Positions 26,553-34,990 of a stretch of 64,000 bases of DNA are shown here, piece after piece (position 1 is the stretch's first letter; each line of letters opens with the position of its first letter). Made by a program: the position numbers and the translations under genes. The notes below the pieces were generated by a model. It ran no database searches. It was not told the DNA's origin and saw only the letters and a list, made by a program, of their open reading frames with translations. This DNA is from Sphingomonas sp. PP-F2F-A104-K0414 (GTDB lineage Bacteria > Pseudomonadota > Alphaproteobacteria > Sphingomonadales > Sphingomonadaceae), in the NCBI RefSeq assembly GCF_004340945.1, contig NZ_SLYD01000001.1:682001-746000 (forward strand), read 5' to 3'.

Positions 26553-27335
26553 GTGAACGAGTCGTCCGCCCTGATTGAGCGCCTGAAGCGGATCGCCACG
26601 ACCGGTATACCGGCTCAGGGGGATGATCGTGCAGACGATGCGTGGCTGACGGGCGGTTTGGCGAAGGCGCAGTTGCACGAGATTTTCGCCACCGTAGACG
26701 ACTCGGCCAGCGGCGCAGGGTTCGCGGTTGCGTCAGTTCTGGCGGCTCGGGCGGCGCCGGTGATGTGGTTGCGGACCGAGGCGAGCGAACGCCAGGGCGG
26801 GCGGCTACATGCGACCGGGCTGGTCGAGATGGGTCTCGACGTGTCGTCGCTGGTGCTTGGGCTGGTCGAGGACGAAACGGATTTACTGCGCGCCGCCGCC
26901 GACGCCGCGCGGTGCCACGGGGTTGGTACGCTGCTGATCGAGTCCTGGGGACGTGCACCGAAGATCGACCTGACCGCGACGCGGCGGCTGATGCTGGCCG
27001 CCGAAGCCTCGGGCGTGACGATCCTCAGCCTGCGCATCGGTGCAGACCCGGTGCCGAGCGCGGCGGCGTCACGCTGGCAGGTTGCGGCGTGTCGATCTCG
27101 ACCGCTGGAGGCCGACGCACCGGGCAAACCTACCTTCGACATCGAATTGCTGCGTCGACGCGGAGGCCAAGCCGGGCTTCGCTGGCGTGTGGAGTGGGAC
27201 CGTGACGCGTATATCTTCGACAATACCGCCTTCGCCTTTGGTGGTTCCAAGACGATACCTGGCGCTGGTATTCCCGTGGCTGCCGATCGAGCGGCTGCGG
27301 ACGATGCGGCCGCATCTGTTCGTCGGACGGGCTGA
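26553..27335 (+). CDS. imuA: ImuA, SOS mutagenesis accessory protein (RecA/SulA-like)
   Basis: A 260-residue protein of the ImuA family that works with ImuB and DnaE2 in DNA-damage tolerance. It has the family start (NESSALIERLKRIA), the segment GLAKAQLHEIFA, the strand AAPVMWLRTEAS, and LLIESWGRAPKIDLTATRRL followed by WRVEWDRDAYIF near the end, as in other ImuA proteins. The start is GTG 26553 directly behind the LexA box with no room for a normal leader; no clear Shine-Dalgarno is seen. Its 3' end overlaps imuB by about 95 nt. Confidence 0.88.
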   Translation: MNESSALIERLKRIATTGIPAQGDDRADDAWLTGGLAKAQLHEIFATVDDSASGAGFAVASVLAARAAPVMWLRTEASERQGGRLHATGLVEMGLDVSSLVLGLVEDETDLLRAAADAARCHGVGTLLIESWGRAPKIDLTATRRLMLAAEASGVTILSLRIGADPVPSAAASRWQVAACRSRPLEADAPGKPTFDIELLRRRGGQAGLRWRVEWDRDAYIFDNTAFAFGGSKTIPGAGIPVAADRAAADDAAASVRRTG

Positions 27336-28773
27336 GACGCCGGTCGCGTTCGTCGAGACGGTGTCGGGCAGCGTCAGGCTGAAGGCGCTCGACCGAGAAG
27401 CTATGAGGGCAGGACTCGTTCCGGGGCTGACGTTAGCAGATGCCCGCGCGCGCGTCCCTGAGCTGGAGGTGTACGATCATGACGCGCATGCTGATCACGA
27501 ATGGCTCGAGCGACTCGCCGACGGGTGCCAGCGCTATACGCCGTCGGTCGCGCTCGACGAACCCGATGGGCTGATCCTCGACATCGCCGGGTGCGTGCAC
27601 GAGTTCGAGGGCGAGCGTCGCCTCGCCGCCGATCTCGAGGAGCGCCTCGCGCGGCGGGGGCTGCTGGTGCGCCATGCGTTCGGCGACACGCCCGACACCG
27701 CGCGCGCGCTGGCCCGGTATGCGGGGGCACCTGCCCCCGATGAAAAGCGCGCGGTGAAGCGGTTGCCAGTGGCTGCACTGGGGCTCGACGAGGATGCGAC
27801 CACCGCCTTGTCGCGCGCGGGGCTGAAGACGGTCGGCGATGTGATGGCGCGGCCGCTGGCGACGATCGCGGCGCGGTTCGGCGAAGAGGCGGCGATGATG
27901 ATTCGCCGGCTCGACGGGTCGGTGAAGGGGCCGATCGTCGCGCGCCGCACCGTGCCGAAAATCGGTGTCGAACGGCGTTTCGCCGAACCGATCGCGCGGA
28001 CCGAATATGCGCTGGAGATGCTGGCAGACCTGGCGGGCGAAGCGGCGGGTCAACTCGCCGAGCGCCACGAAGGCGGTCGCCGCTGGGAGGCGCGCCTGTT
28101 TCGCGCCGACGGTCTGGTCCAACGGTTGCGGATCGAGACTGGCCAGCCGACACGTGACGTCGCGCTGCTGATGCGGCTGTTCCGCGAACGGATCGACAGC
28201 CTCGCCGATCCGCTCGATCCAGGATTCGGCTACGATTTGGTCCGGCTTGACGTCGCCCTGGCCGAGAAACTCGACGCCTCGCAATTGAAGCTCGAAGGCG
28301 GTGAGGCGCAAAAAGGAGAAGTCGCGCAACTCGTCGACCAGCTCGGCACGCGGCTGGGCCGGACGCGCGTGCGCCGGTTCTCGGCGCGCGACAGTCATAT
28401 TCCCGAACAGGCCGAGCTGATGCTGCCTGCCGCCGAGGCCCCTGCCCCGACACCGTGGATCGCGCCCGAAACCGGCGAACCGCCGCTCCGCCCGATCTAT
28501 CTGTTCGACCCGCCGCAGCCGATCGAGTCGATGATGGCCGAGGTCCCCGACGGCCCGCCGCACCGCTTTCGCTGGCGGCGCACCGTCCACGACGTGGCAC
28601 ATAGCGAAGGGCCGGAGCGGATCGCCGGCGAATGGTGGCGCCGCCAGGACATCCCGACGCGCGATTACTACCGTATCGAGGACCGCCGCGGCCGCCGCTT
28701 CTGGATCTTCCGCCACGGCCTGTATTCCGAGATGGAGACGCCGCGCTGGTACCTCCACGGCGTCTTCGCGTGA
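27241..28773 (+). CDS. imuB: ImuB, inactive Y-family polymerase-like protein
   Basis: A 510-residue Y-family homologue. RRYLALVFPWLPIERLR is the family N-terminus, but the two catalytic carboxylates of active Y-polymerases (DxD and the DE of SxDE) are missing: the second site reads SVALDEPDGLILDIAGCVHE. HhH-type RLPVAALGLDEDATTALSRA and the little-finger region follow, then a C-terminal tail ending RYYLHGVFA-like (TPRWYLHGVFA). ImuB is an adaptor that brings DnaE2 to the beta clamp; QAELMLP is a possible clamp motif. GTG 27241 (or TTG 27238) is the start, inside the imuA 3' end. Confidence 0.9.
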   Translation: MVPRRYLALVFPWLPIERLRTMRPHLFVGRAETPVAFVETVSGSVRLKALDREAMRAGLVPGLTLADARARVPELEVYDHDAHADHEWLERLADGCQRYTPSVALDEPDGLILDIAGCVHEFEGERRLAADLEERLARRGLLVRHAFGDTPDTARALARYAGAPAPDEKRAVKRLPVAALGLDEDATTALSRAGLKTVGDVMARPLATIAARFGEEAAMMIRRLDGSVKGPIVARRTVPKIGVERRFAEPIARTEYALEMLADLAGEAAGQLAERHEGGRRWEARLFRADGLVQRLRIETGQPTRDVALLMRLFRERIDSLADPLDPGFGYDLVRLDVALAEKLDASQLKLEGGEAQKGEVAQLVDQLGTRLGRTRVRRFSARDSHIPEQAELMLPAAEAPAPTPWIAPETGEPPLRPIYLFDPPQPIESMMAEVPDGPPHRFRWRRTVHDVAHSEGPERIAGEWWRRQDIPTRDYYRIEDRRGRRFWIFRHGLYSEMETPRWYLHGVFA

Positions 28774-28786
28774 GCGGCGCGGCGCC

Positions 28787-31700
28787 ATGACCGGGTTCGC
28801 CGAACTCGTCGCGGCGACCAATTTCTCGTTCCTTGATGGGGCGAGCGATGCGGGCGCGATGGTCGGGCGCGCGGTACAGCTGGAGCTTGGCGGGATCGGG
28901 ATCGCCGATCGCAACACTGTCGCCGGCGTGGTCCGCGCGCATCAGGCGCTGAAAAAGGCACGCGACGGTCTGCTCGGCATGGCGATGCCACCGATCGACT
29001 TCCGGCTGGTGGTCGGCGCGCGGCTCGTGTTCGAGGACGGCACCCCCGACATCGTTGCGTATCCTGCGACCCGTCGTGGCTGGGGGCGGCTGACGCGGCT
29101 GCTGACGGTCGGTAACCGGCGTGCCGAAAAGGGTGGCTGCATCCTCGGGCTCGGCGACCTGATCGCGCATCATGCCGACATGATGCTGGTGGTGATGCCT
29201 AACAGCAGCGCGCGGGGCGCGACGCCGGTGTCGCCGCTGCCGGACGGCGATGCCCTGCCCGAACGGAGAGAGCGCGATCTGGCGACGGTCCTTAGCGCGG
29301 TCAGGCGACTGGGCGCGGATGCGGTCTGGCTCGGCGTGACGATGCCGCGCGGCGGTCGCGATCGGCGGCGACTGGCGCGGCTTGGTCGGATTGCCGATGC
29401 GGCAGGCGTTCCCGTGCTCGCGACGACCGACGCGCTCTATGCCTATCCCGACGACCGCGATCTGCACGACGTCGTCACCTGCATCCGCGAGCGCACGACG
29501 ATTCACAAGGCCGGGCGGTTGCTCGCCGCGAACGGCGAACGGCATTTGAAACCCGAGACCGAGATCGCCCGGCTGTTCCGCGATCGCCCCGATGCGGTGG
29601 CGCAGAGCGCACGCCTGTTGTCGCGGATCGCCTTCACGCTCGACGATCTCAAATACGAATATCCGCACGAACCGATTCCGGCCGGCTGGGAGGCACAGGA
29701 TTGGCTCGAACATCATGTCTGGCAGCTCGCGCTGGAACGCTACGATTACCGCGTGCCGGAGAAGATGCGGGCGCTGCTCCACGAAGAATTCGCTCTGATT
29801 CGCGAGCGAAAATACGCCTATTACTTCCTGACCGTGCACGACATCGTCCGGTTTGCGCGCGCGCAGGATCCCCCGATCCTGTGCCAGGGACGCGGCTCGG
29901 CCGCCAACTCGGTCGTCTGCTTCCTGCTCGGCGTCACCTCGGTCGATCCGATGAAATACGACCTGCTGTTCTCGCGGTTCGTGTCGAGCGAGCGCGACGA
30001 GCCGCCGGATATTGACGTCGATTTCGAACATGAGCGGCGCGAGGAGGTGATGCAGTATATCTATCGCCGCTATGGTCGCGACCGCGCCGCGATCGCCGCG
30101 ACCGTCATCCATTATCGGCCGAAGAGCACAGTACGCGAGGTCGGCAAGGCGCTGGGACTGACCGAGGACGTGACGCAGCGGCTGACGAGCACGGTGTGGG
30201 GCAGTTTCTCGAACCGCTTCCAGGAACAGCGGTTTGCCGAAACCGGCTTCGACATCGACAATCCGGAGATCGCGCGGCTGCGCGAAATGGTCGACCGGCT
30301 GCTCGAATTCCCGCGCCACCTGTCGCAACATGTCGGCGGGTTCGTGCTCACCCAAGGGCGGCTCGATGAGATGGTGCCGATCCATAACGGCGCGATGGAG
30401 GACCGCACCTTCATCGAATGGGACAAGGACGATATCGACGCGCTCGGGCTGATGAAGGTCGATATCCTCGCGCTCGGGATGCTGACGTGCATCCGAAAGG
30501 CGTTCGACCTGATGCGCGAGCATGGTCACGGCGATCACAAGCTCGATACGATCGCAGTCGCTGAGGACGACCGGGTCTATAACATGCTGTGCAAGGGCGA
30601 CAGCATCGGCGTGTTTCAGGTCGAGAGCCGCGCGCAGATCAACATGCTGCCGCGGTTGCGCCCGCGCGTGCTGTACGATCTGGTCGTGCAGGTCGCGATC
30701 GTCCGGCCGGGGCCGATCGAAGGCGACATGGTGCACCCATATCTCCGGCGGCGCAGCGGCAAGGAGGTGGCCGAATATCCTTCGCCCGATCCGAAGTTCG
30801 GGCCGCCCGACGAACTCAAGCAACTGCTCCGCTTCACCTACGGCGTGCCGCTGTTCCAGGAACAGGCGATGAAACTGGCGATCGTCGCGGCCGGGTTCAC
30901 GCCGAACGAGGCGAACCAGTTGCGGAAAGCGATGGCGACGTTCCGCAAGGTCGGCGGCATGGATAATTTCCAGGCCAAGCTGATCGGCGGGATGGTCGGC
31001 CGGGGGTATGAGCGCGAGTTCGCTGAGCGGTGTTTCAAGCAGATCGAGGGGTTTGGGTCGTACGGCTTTCCCGAGAGCCATGCGCTGTCGTTCGCGCGAC
31101 TGGTGTACGTGTCGTCGTGGATCAAATGCTTTCACCCGGCGGTGTTCTGCTGCGCGTTGCTCAATTCGCAGCCGATGGGGTTTTATGCGCCGGCGCAGTT
31201 GGTGCGCGATGCGGTCGAGCATGGGGTGACCGTGCTGCCGGTCGATGTGAATGCGAGTGGTTGGGATAATTCGCTTGAATCCTCCCCGGCACGGGGAGGG
31301 GAACCGCGCGAAGCGGGGTGGAGGGGGGCGTCCACAGACGAGTCGCTTGCGGCTGCCACTTTTCCAAGCGCGACGTCTGCGGCGCGCCCCCCCCACCATC
31401 CTGCGGATGGTCCCCCTCCCCGTGCCGGGGGGGATTTGCGTCTCGGCTTTCGGCAGGTGGATGGGTTTCGACAGGACTGGGCCGACGAGATCGTCCGCGT
31501 CCGGACCACGCCGTTCGCCAGCATCGAGGACCTCGCGCGGCGGGCGAACCTGCCACAGCGCGCGATGAACCTGCTCGCCGACGCCGACGCGTTCCGATCG
31601 ATCGCTAAGGAGCGCCGCGAGGCGTTGTGGGACGTCCGCCGGACACCGCCAAAGCAGCTTGCGCTGTTCGCTGCCGCGGACGTGCCTGAACTCGGCCAGG

Positions 31701-32272
31701 AACCCGATGCGCATCTGCCGGCGATGCCGCTCTCCGAACAGGTGGCCGCGGATTACCAGACGACGCGGTTGTCGCTGAAGGCGCATCCGATGAGCTTTCT
31801 GCGCGCGCGGTTCGCAGCGGAAGGCATCCTGTCGAGTGCGCAGGCCAACGCCACCAAGGACGGGCGGCGCGCGAAGGTCGCGGGGGTGGTGCTGGTTCGT
31901 CAGCGGCCCGGCAAGGGCAATGCGATCTTCGTGACGATCGAGGACGAGACCGGGATCACCAACGGGCTGATGTGGGCGCGAGATTTCGAGGCGAACCGCC
32001 GCGCGGTGATGGCGTCACGGCTGATGGTGCTGGAGGGCGTGATCCAGCGCAGCGAGGAAGGCGTCACGCACCTGATGACCGCGCGGGTGCAGGATCGCAC
32101 CGAGATGCTGCGGCTGTTGTCGGAGGATCACGCGCTGGAACCGCCGCTCGCACGTGTCGACGAGGTGATCCGCCCGGTCCTCACGCGCAGCCCGGATGCC
32201 CGCGCACACCACCCGCGCGCGACGCATCCCCGCGACGTACGAGTCCTGCCGAAGTCGCGCGACTTTCATTGA
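28787..32272 (+). CDS. dnaE2: Error-prone DNA polymerase DnaE2 with an in-frame palindrome insertion
   Basis: A 1161-residue C-family polymerase. PHP domain at the N-terminus (AELVAATNFSFLDGASDAGA); active-site loop CQGRGSAANSVVCFLLG and PPDIDVDFEHERREEVMQYI with catalytic acids; later VRPGPIEGDMVHPYLRRRSG, SHALSFARLVYVSSWIKCFH; then HhH and OB domains (IFVTIEDETGITNGLMWARD). It lacks the DnaE1 C-terminal region. It performs translesion synthesis with ImuA/ImuB. Residues 831-883 (ESSPARGGEPREAG... to ...PPPRAGGD) come from a palindromic element and interrupt the conserved GWDNSLE...LRLGFRQVDG segment. ATG 28787 lies 13 nt after the imuB stop. Confidence 0.95.
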   Translation: MTGFAELVAATNFSFLDGASDAGAMVGRAVQLELGGIGIADRNTVAGVVRAHQALKKARDGLLGMAMPPIDFRLVVGARLVFEDGTPDIVAYPATRRGWGRLTRLLTVGNRRAEKGGCILGLGDLIAHHADMMLVVMPNSSARGATPVSPLPDGDALPERRERDLATVLSAVRRLGADAVWLGVTMPRGGRDRRRLARLGRIADAAGVPVLATTDALYAYPDDRDLHDVVTCIRERTTIHKAGRLLAANGERHLKPETEIARLFRDRPDAVAQSARLLSRIAFTLDDLKYEYPHEPIPAGWEAQDWLEHHVWQLALERYDYRVPEKMRALLHEEFALIRERKYAYYFLTVHDIVRFARAQDPPILCQGRGSAANSVVCFLLGVTSVDPMKYDLLFSRFVSSERDEPPDIDVDFEHERREEVMQYIYRRYGRDRAAIAATVIHYRPKSTVREVGKALGLTEDVTQRLTSTVWGSFSNRFQEQRFAETGFDIDNPEIARLREMVDRLLEFPRHLSQHVGGFVLTQGRLDEMVPIHNGAMEDRTFIEWDKDDIDALGLMKVDILALGMLTCIRKAFDLMREHGHGDHKLDTIAVAEDDRVYNMLCKGDSIGVFQVESRAQINMLPRLRPRVLYDLVVQVAIVRPGPIEGDMVHPYLRRRSGKEVAEYPSPDPKFGPPDELKQLLRFTYGVPLFQEQAMKLAIVAAGFTPNEANQLRKAMATFRKVGGMDNFQAKLIGGMVGRGYEREFAERCFKQIEGFGSYGFPESHALSFARLVYVSSWIKCFHPAVFCCALLNSQPMGFYAPAQLVRDAVEHGVTVLPVDVNASGWDNSLESSPARGGEPREAGWRGASTDESLAAATFPSATSAARPPHHPADGPPPRAGGDLRLGFRQVDGFRQDWADEIVRVRTTPFASIEDLARRANLPQRAMNLLADADAFRSIAKERREALWDVRRTPPKQLALFAAADVPELGQEPDAHLPAMPLSEQVAADYQTTRLSLKAHPMSFLRARFAAEGILSSAQANATKDGRRAKVAGVVLVRQRPGKGNAIFVTIEDETGITNGLMWARDFEANRRAVMASRLMVLEGVIQRSEEGVTHLMTARVQDRTEMLRLLSEDHALEPPLARVDEVIRPVLTRSPDARAHHPRATHPRDVRVLPKSRDFH
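31278..31436. repeat. Palindromic element inside dnaE2 (AATCCTCCCCGG type)
   Basis: 159 nt with left arm AATCCTCCCCGGCACGGGG and right arm ending CCGTGCCGGGGGGGATT, side hairpins GCGCGAAGCG and ATCCTGCGGAT, and inner pair GGTGGAGGGGGGC / GCGCCCCCCCCACC. It is read through in frame by dnaE2. Same architecture as 16853-17042 and 48325-48459. Confidence 0.9.
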
Positions 32273-32333
32273 TTCCAATCCGATCACGGCTGCCGGTCAC
32301 ATCACGGATGCGGATCCCGTTTCGAATCTTACG

Positions 32334-32466
32334 CCCGTCACCCCAGCGAAAGCTGGGGTATTTCACGTGGCACGCGACCGGCGCCTCACGGGGATACCCC
32401 AGCTTTCGCTGGGGTGACGGGTTTGGGGTGACGGGTTTGGGGTGACGGGTTTGGGGTGACGGGTTT
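32334..32466. repeat. Paired inverted repeat (CCCAGCGAAAGCTGGG type), copy 2, plus 14-nt tandem repeat
   Basis: Perfect 28-nt arms at 32334-32361 and 32394-32421. The last 11 nt of the right arm start a tandem array of GGGGTGACGGGTTT, four exact copies at 32411-32466. These lie in the 372-nt gap between dnaE2 and the thioredoxin gene, where no gene is seen. Confidence 0.9.
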
Positions 32467-32644
32467 GAGGGGGACGGGCCGATGGGGATGTACCGACGGT
32501 AACCGACCAAGGATCGACGGGCCGTTTCAACGGCGGCGGCGGCGCGTGGAATTTCGACCGCGATGCTCTACAGGTTGGCTCCAGAGGTGGCATTCGCCGC
32601 CGCCGCCCCCCAAATAGCGCGCTAGAACCACACGGGAGTTGAAC

Positions 32645-33556
32645 TTGGCCACGCTTGGAATGTCCCCCGCGGAGAAGGACGCCGTCGAGGCGTTCCGTCG
32701 CGACGTCGTCGAACCGTCGATGACGAAGCTCGTGATCATCGATTTCTGGGCGGAATGGTGCGGGCCGTGCAAGGCGCTGACGCCGACGCTGGAGAAGGTC
32801 GCCGCCGATTATACCGACAAGGGCGTCGTGCTGGCGAAGGTCGATACCGACAAGAACCAGTTCATCGCCGCGCAATTCCAGATCAAGTCGATCCCGACCG
32901 TCTATGCGATGTTCCAGGGCCAGCTGGTCGCCGACATGACCAGCGCGCGGACTGAATCGCAGCTGCGCGTGCTGCTCGACCAGCTGCTCAAGCAGCTGCC
33001 GATCGAGGCCGGGCCGGCGGATGCCGCGCCCGACGTCGAGCCCTTGATCGCCGTGGGCGAAGAGGCGCTCGCTGCGGGTGACGGCGAGCGTGCGCTCGGG
33101 ATTTTCCGCGAGATCGCCGAGATCGCGCCCGAGCATCCGCAGGTCCATGCCGGCTTCGTCCGCGCGCTGGTCGCGACCGGGCAGCTCGACGAGGCGAGCG
33201 ACTGGCTGGCGAACCTCGATCCGGCGATCGCCAAGGATCCCGCGATTACCCGCGCGCAAGCCGCCCTCGCGCTCGCGCAGTCGGCCCCGCCGGTCGCGGA
33301 CCTGTCGCCGCTGCTGGCCGCGGTCGAGGCGAACCCCGACGACCTGCACGCCCGGTTCGCGCTCGCCAACGGCCAGATGGCGGCGAACGACCGTGATGCC
33401 GCCGCGGACACGTTCCTCGGCATCATTGCCACCGAGCGTGACTGGAACGAGGGCGCGGCGCGGACGCAACTGCTGAAATTGTTCGAAGTCGTCGGGCTCG
33501 AAGACCCGTGGGTGTCTGGACAGCGGCGGCGTCTGTCTGCGATCCTGTTCGGATGA
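32645..33556 (+). CDS. Thioredoxin-TPR protein (CnoX/YbbN-like)
   Basis: A 303-residue protein with an N-terminal thioredoxin domain (about 20-115) containing the redox-active WCGPC motif in IDFWAEWCGPCKALTPTLEK, and a C-terminal TPR/DUF-like helical domain (EEALAAGDGERALGIFREIA ... AARTQLLKLFEVVG). E. coli CnoX lacks the CxxC redox pair, whereas alphaproteobacterial relatives such as Caulobacter CnoX keep it and combine holdase and reductase activity. TTG 32645 is preferred (reads MATLGMSPAEKD, 6 nt after GGGAG); TTG 32639 and ATG 32660 are alternatives. ATGA overlap with the LON gene. Confidence 0.88.
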   Translation: MATLGMSPAEKDAVEAFRRDVVEPSMTKLVIIDFWAEWCGPCKALTPTLEKVAADYTDKGVVLAKVDTDKNQFIAAQFQIKSIPTVYAMFQGQLVADMTSARTESQLRVLLDQLLKQLPIEAGPADAAPDVEPLIAVGEEALAAGDGERALGIFREIAEIAPEHPQVHAGFVRALVATGQLDEASDWLANLDPAIAKDPAITRAQAALALAQSAPPVADLSPLLAAVEANPDDLHARFALANGQMAANDRDAAADTFLGIIATERDWNEGAARTQLLKLFEVVGLEDPWVSGQRRRLSAILFG

Positions 33557-34191
33557 CCACCGAGTCGCCCCCTCGCGCCACCACCCGGCTGTCGATCTTC
33601 CCGTTGCCGGGAGCGCTGCTGTTTCCCGGCATGCACCTGCCGCTGCACATGTTCGAGCCGCGCTATCGGGCGATGATCAGTGACGCGATGGCGCGTGATC
33701 GGCGGATCGGCATGATCCAGCCGCGCGGCGGACCGCACGACGACGCGGACGCGCTGTACGACATCGGCTGTGTCGGCAAGATCGCCGAGGTCGAGGCGCT
33801 CGACGACGGGCGGTACAACGTCGTGCTCGAGGGCATCGCGCTGTTCCGGATCGTCCGCGAGTTGGACGTGACGACCGCGTTCCGACAGGTCGAAGCGGAA
33901 TTGCTGCCGTTGATCGAGGACGACGCGCTGTCGCTCGGACGGCGCTCGTCACTGGAAATGGAGTCGCGCCGGTTCGCCGACATGCAGGGCTATGCGGTCG
34001 ATTGGGATGCGGTCGGACGGCTCGACGACGAGAGTCTTGTCAACGGCATCGCCCAAATCGCGCCGTTCGATGCGGCCGCGAAACAGGCGTTGCTGGAAGC
34101 GCCGAATATAGAGCAGCGCGCGGAATTGATCATCCAGCTGATGCAGTTTTTCGGCCGGCACGACGGCGACGAATCGGTGACGCTGCAGTGA
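33553..34191 (+). CDS. LON N-terminal substrate-binding domain protein
   Basis: A 212-residue protein consisting only of the Lon N-terminal (PUA-like plus helical) domain: [60 protein letters not shown]. It has no AAA+ or protease domain, so it is not a protease. The family is widespread and functionally uncharacterised; a role in binding unfolded protein segments is inferred from the Lon parallel and from coupling to the CnoX-like gene (ATGA overlap). A GTGA overlap leads into the Trm112 gene. Confidence 0.9.
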   Translation: MTTESPPRATTRLSIFPLPGALLFPGMHLPLHMFEPRYRAMISDAMARDRRIGMIQPRGGPHDDADALYDIGCVGKIAEVEALDDGRYNVVLEGIALFRIVRELDVTTAFRQVEAELLPLIEDDALSLGRRSSLEMESRRFADMQGYAVDWDAVGRLDDESLVNGIAQIAPFDAAAKQALLEAPNIEQRAELIIQLMQFFGRHDGDESVTLQ

Positions 34192-34376
34192 GCACGCTCG
34201 ATCCCTGGCTGCTCGAACGCCTGGTCTGCCCGATGACGCGGACGCCGTTGCGCTATGACGAAGCGGCGCACGAGTTGATTTCGGACACCGCGGGCTTGGC
34301 CTATCCGATCAAAGACGGCGTCCCTGTGATGCTTGTCGAGGAAGCGCGGCAACTTGGCGGACGCGTAGCGCATTGA
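34188..34376 (+). CDS. Trm112 family protein (UPF0434)
   Basis: A 62-residue zinc-ribbon-like protein: [46 protein letters not shown]. Only one Cys (CP) of the zinc-binding pairs in eukaryotic Trm112 is present, as in many alphaproteobacterial members. Eukaryotic and archaeal Trm112 activates several methyltransferases; the bacterial role is not established. Start GTG 34188 overlaps the LON-domain stop (GTGA), and its TGA overlaps the DUF2238 ATG. Confidence 0.88.
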   Translation: MSTLDPWLLERLVCPMTRTPLRYDEAAHELISDTAGLAYPIKDGVPVMLVEEARQLGGRVAH

Positions 34377-34990
34377 TGCCATCGACCGACCGCCGCCTTT
34401 GGACTCTCGGCGCGGTTTGGGGACTTGGGCTTGTCGGATCGGGCTGGGCGCCGTTCGACCGCGCGACGTGGTGGATGGAGATCGCACCCGTCCTGGTCGC
34501 CTTTCCGATACTGATCGCACTGCGCCGCCGTTTCATCTTCACGGACCTGGCACTGCTGCTGATCGCGCTGCACGGCCTCGTCCTGATGCTGGGCGGTGCC
34601 TATACCTACGCCCGCGTCCCGATTGGTTTCACGGTCCAGGACGTGCTGCATCTCGCGCGCAATCCCTATGATCGGTTCGGGCATCTGATGCAGGGATTCG
34701 TCCCCGCCATCGCCTTACGCGAAGTGCTCGTGCGAACCGGCAGCATCGCGTCGCGCCGCCTGCTCACCATCAAAGTGCTCGCCTACTGCCTATCCGTCAG
34801 CGCGCTATACGAACTGATCGAGTTCGGGGCGGCCGTTGCGCTTGGTCAGGGCGCCGACGCGTTTCTCGGGACGCAGGGCGATCCCTGGGATACGCAATGG
34901 GACATGCTGATGTGCCTGATCGGTGCAGGTCTCGCGTTGATCCTGCTGTCCCGCATTCACGATCGGCAGATCGCGGACCTCACTCGGTAA
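34376..34990 (+). CDS. DUF2238 inner-membrane protein (YjdF-like)
   Basis: A 204-residue integral membrane protein with about six predicted helices (WTLGAVWGLGLVGSGWAPF, IAPVLVAFPILIAL, LALLLIALHGLVLMLGGAYT, and the C-terminal MLMCLIGAGLALILLS). Conserved polar positions are in ARNPYDRFGHLMQGF and TQGDPWDTQWDML, which lie at helix ends and mark DUF2238. No function is known. Its 3' end overlaps the 3' end of convergent ubiH by 11 nt. Confidence 0.87.
   Translation: MPSTDRRLWTLGAVWGLGLVGSGWAPFDRATWWMEIAPVLVAFPILIALRRRFIFTDLALLLIALHGLVLMLGGAYTYARVPIGFTVQDVLHLARNPYDRFGHLMQGFVPAIALREVLVRTGSIASRRLLTIKVLAYCLSVSALYELIEFGAAVALGQGADAFLGTQGDPWDTQWDMLMCLIGAGLALILLSRIHDRQIADLTR

Noticed and set aside
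31277..31436. Intein or intron in dnaE2
   Set aside because: The inserted segment lacks intein splice motifs (N-terminal Cys/Ser block, HN ending) and intron structure, and its ends coincide with repeat arms found elsewhere.
27401..31786. A minus-strand open frame of 1461 codons opposite imuB and dnaE2
   Set aside because: It has no family similarity, is Arg/His-rich as expected of an antisense frame in GC-rich DNA, and lies entirely opposite recognised genes.
32365..32380. parS-like site with a CACGTG core
   Set aside because: Only 12 of 16 matches, asymmetrical and located in the spacer of a palindromic repeat far from the par genes.
32411..32466. CRISPR-like array
   Set aside because: Unit is 14 nt with no spacers; direct tandem copies of a repeat-arm end.
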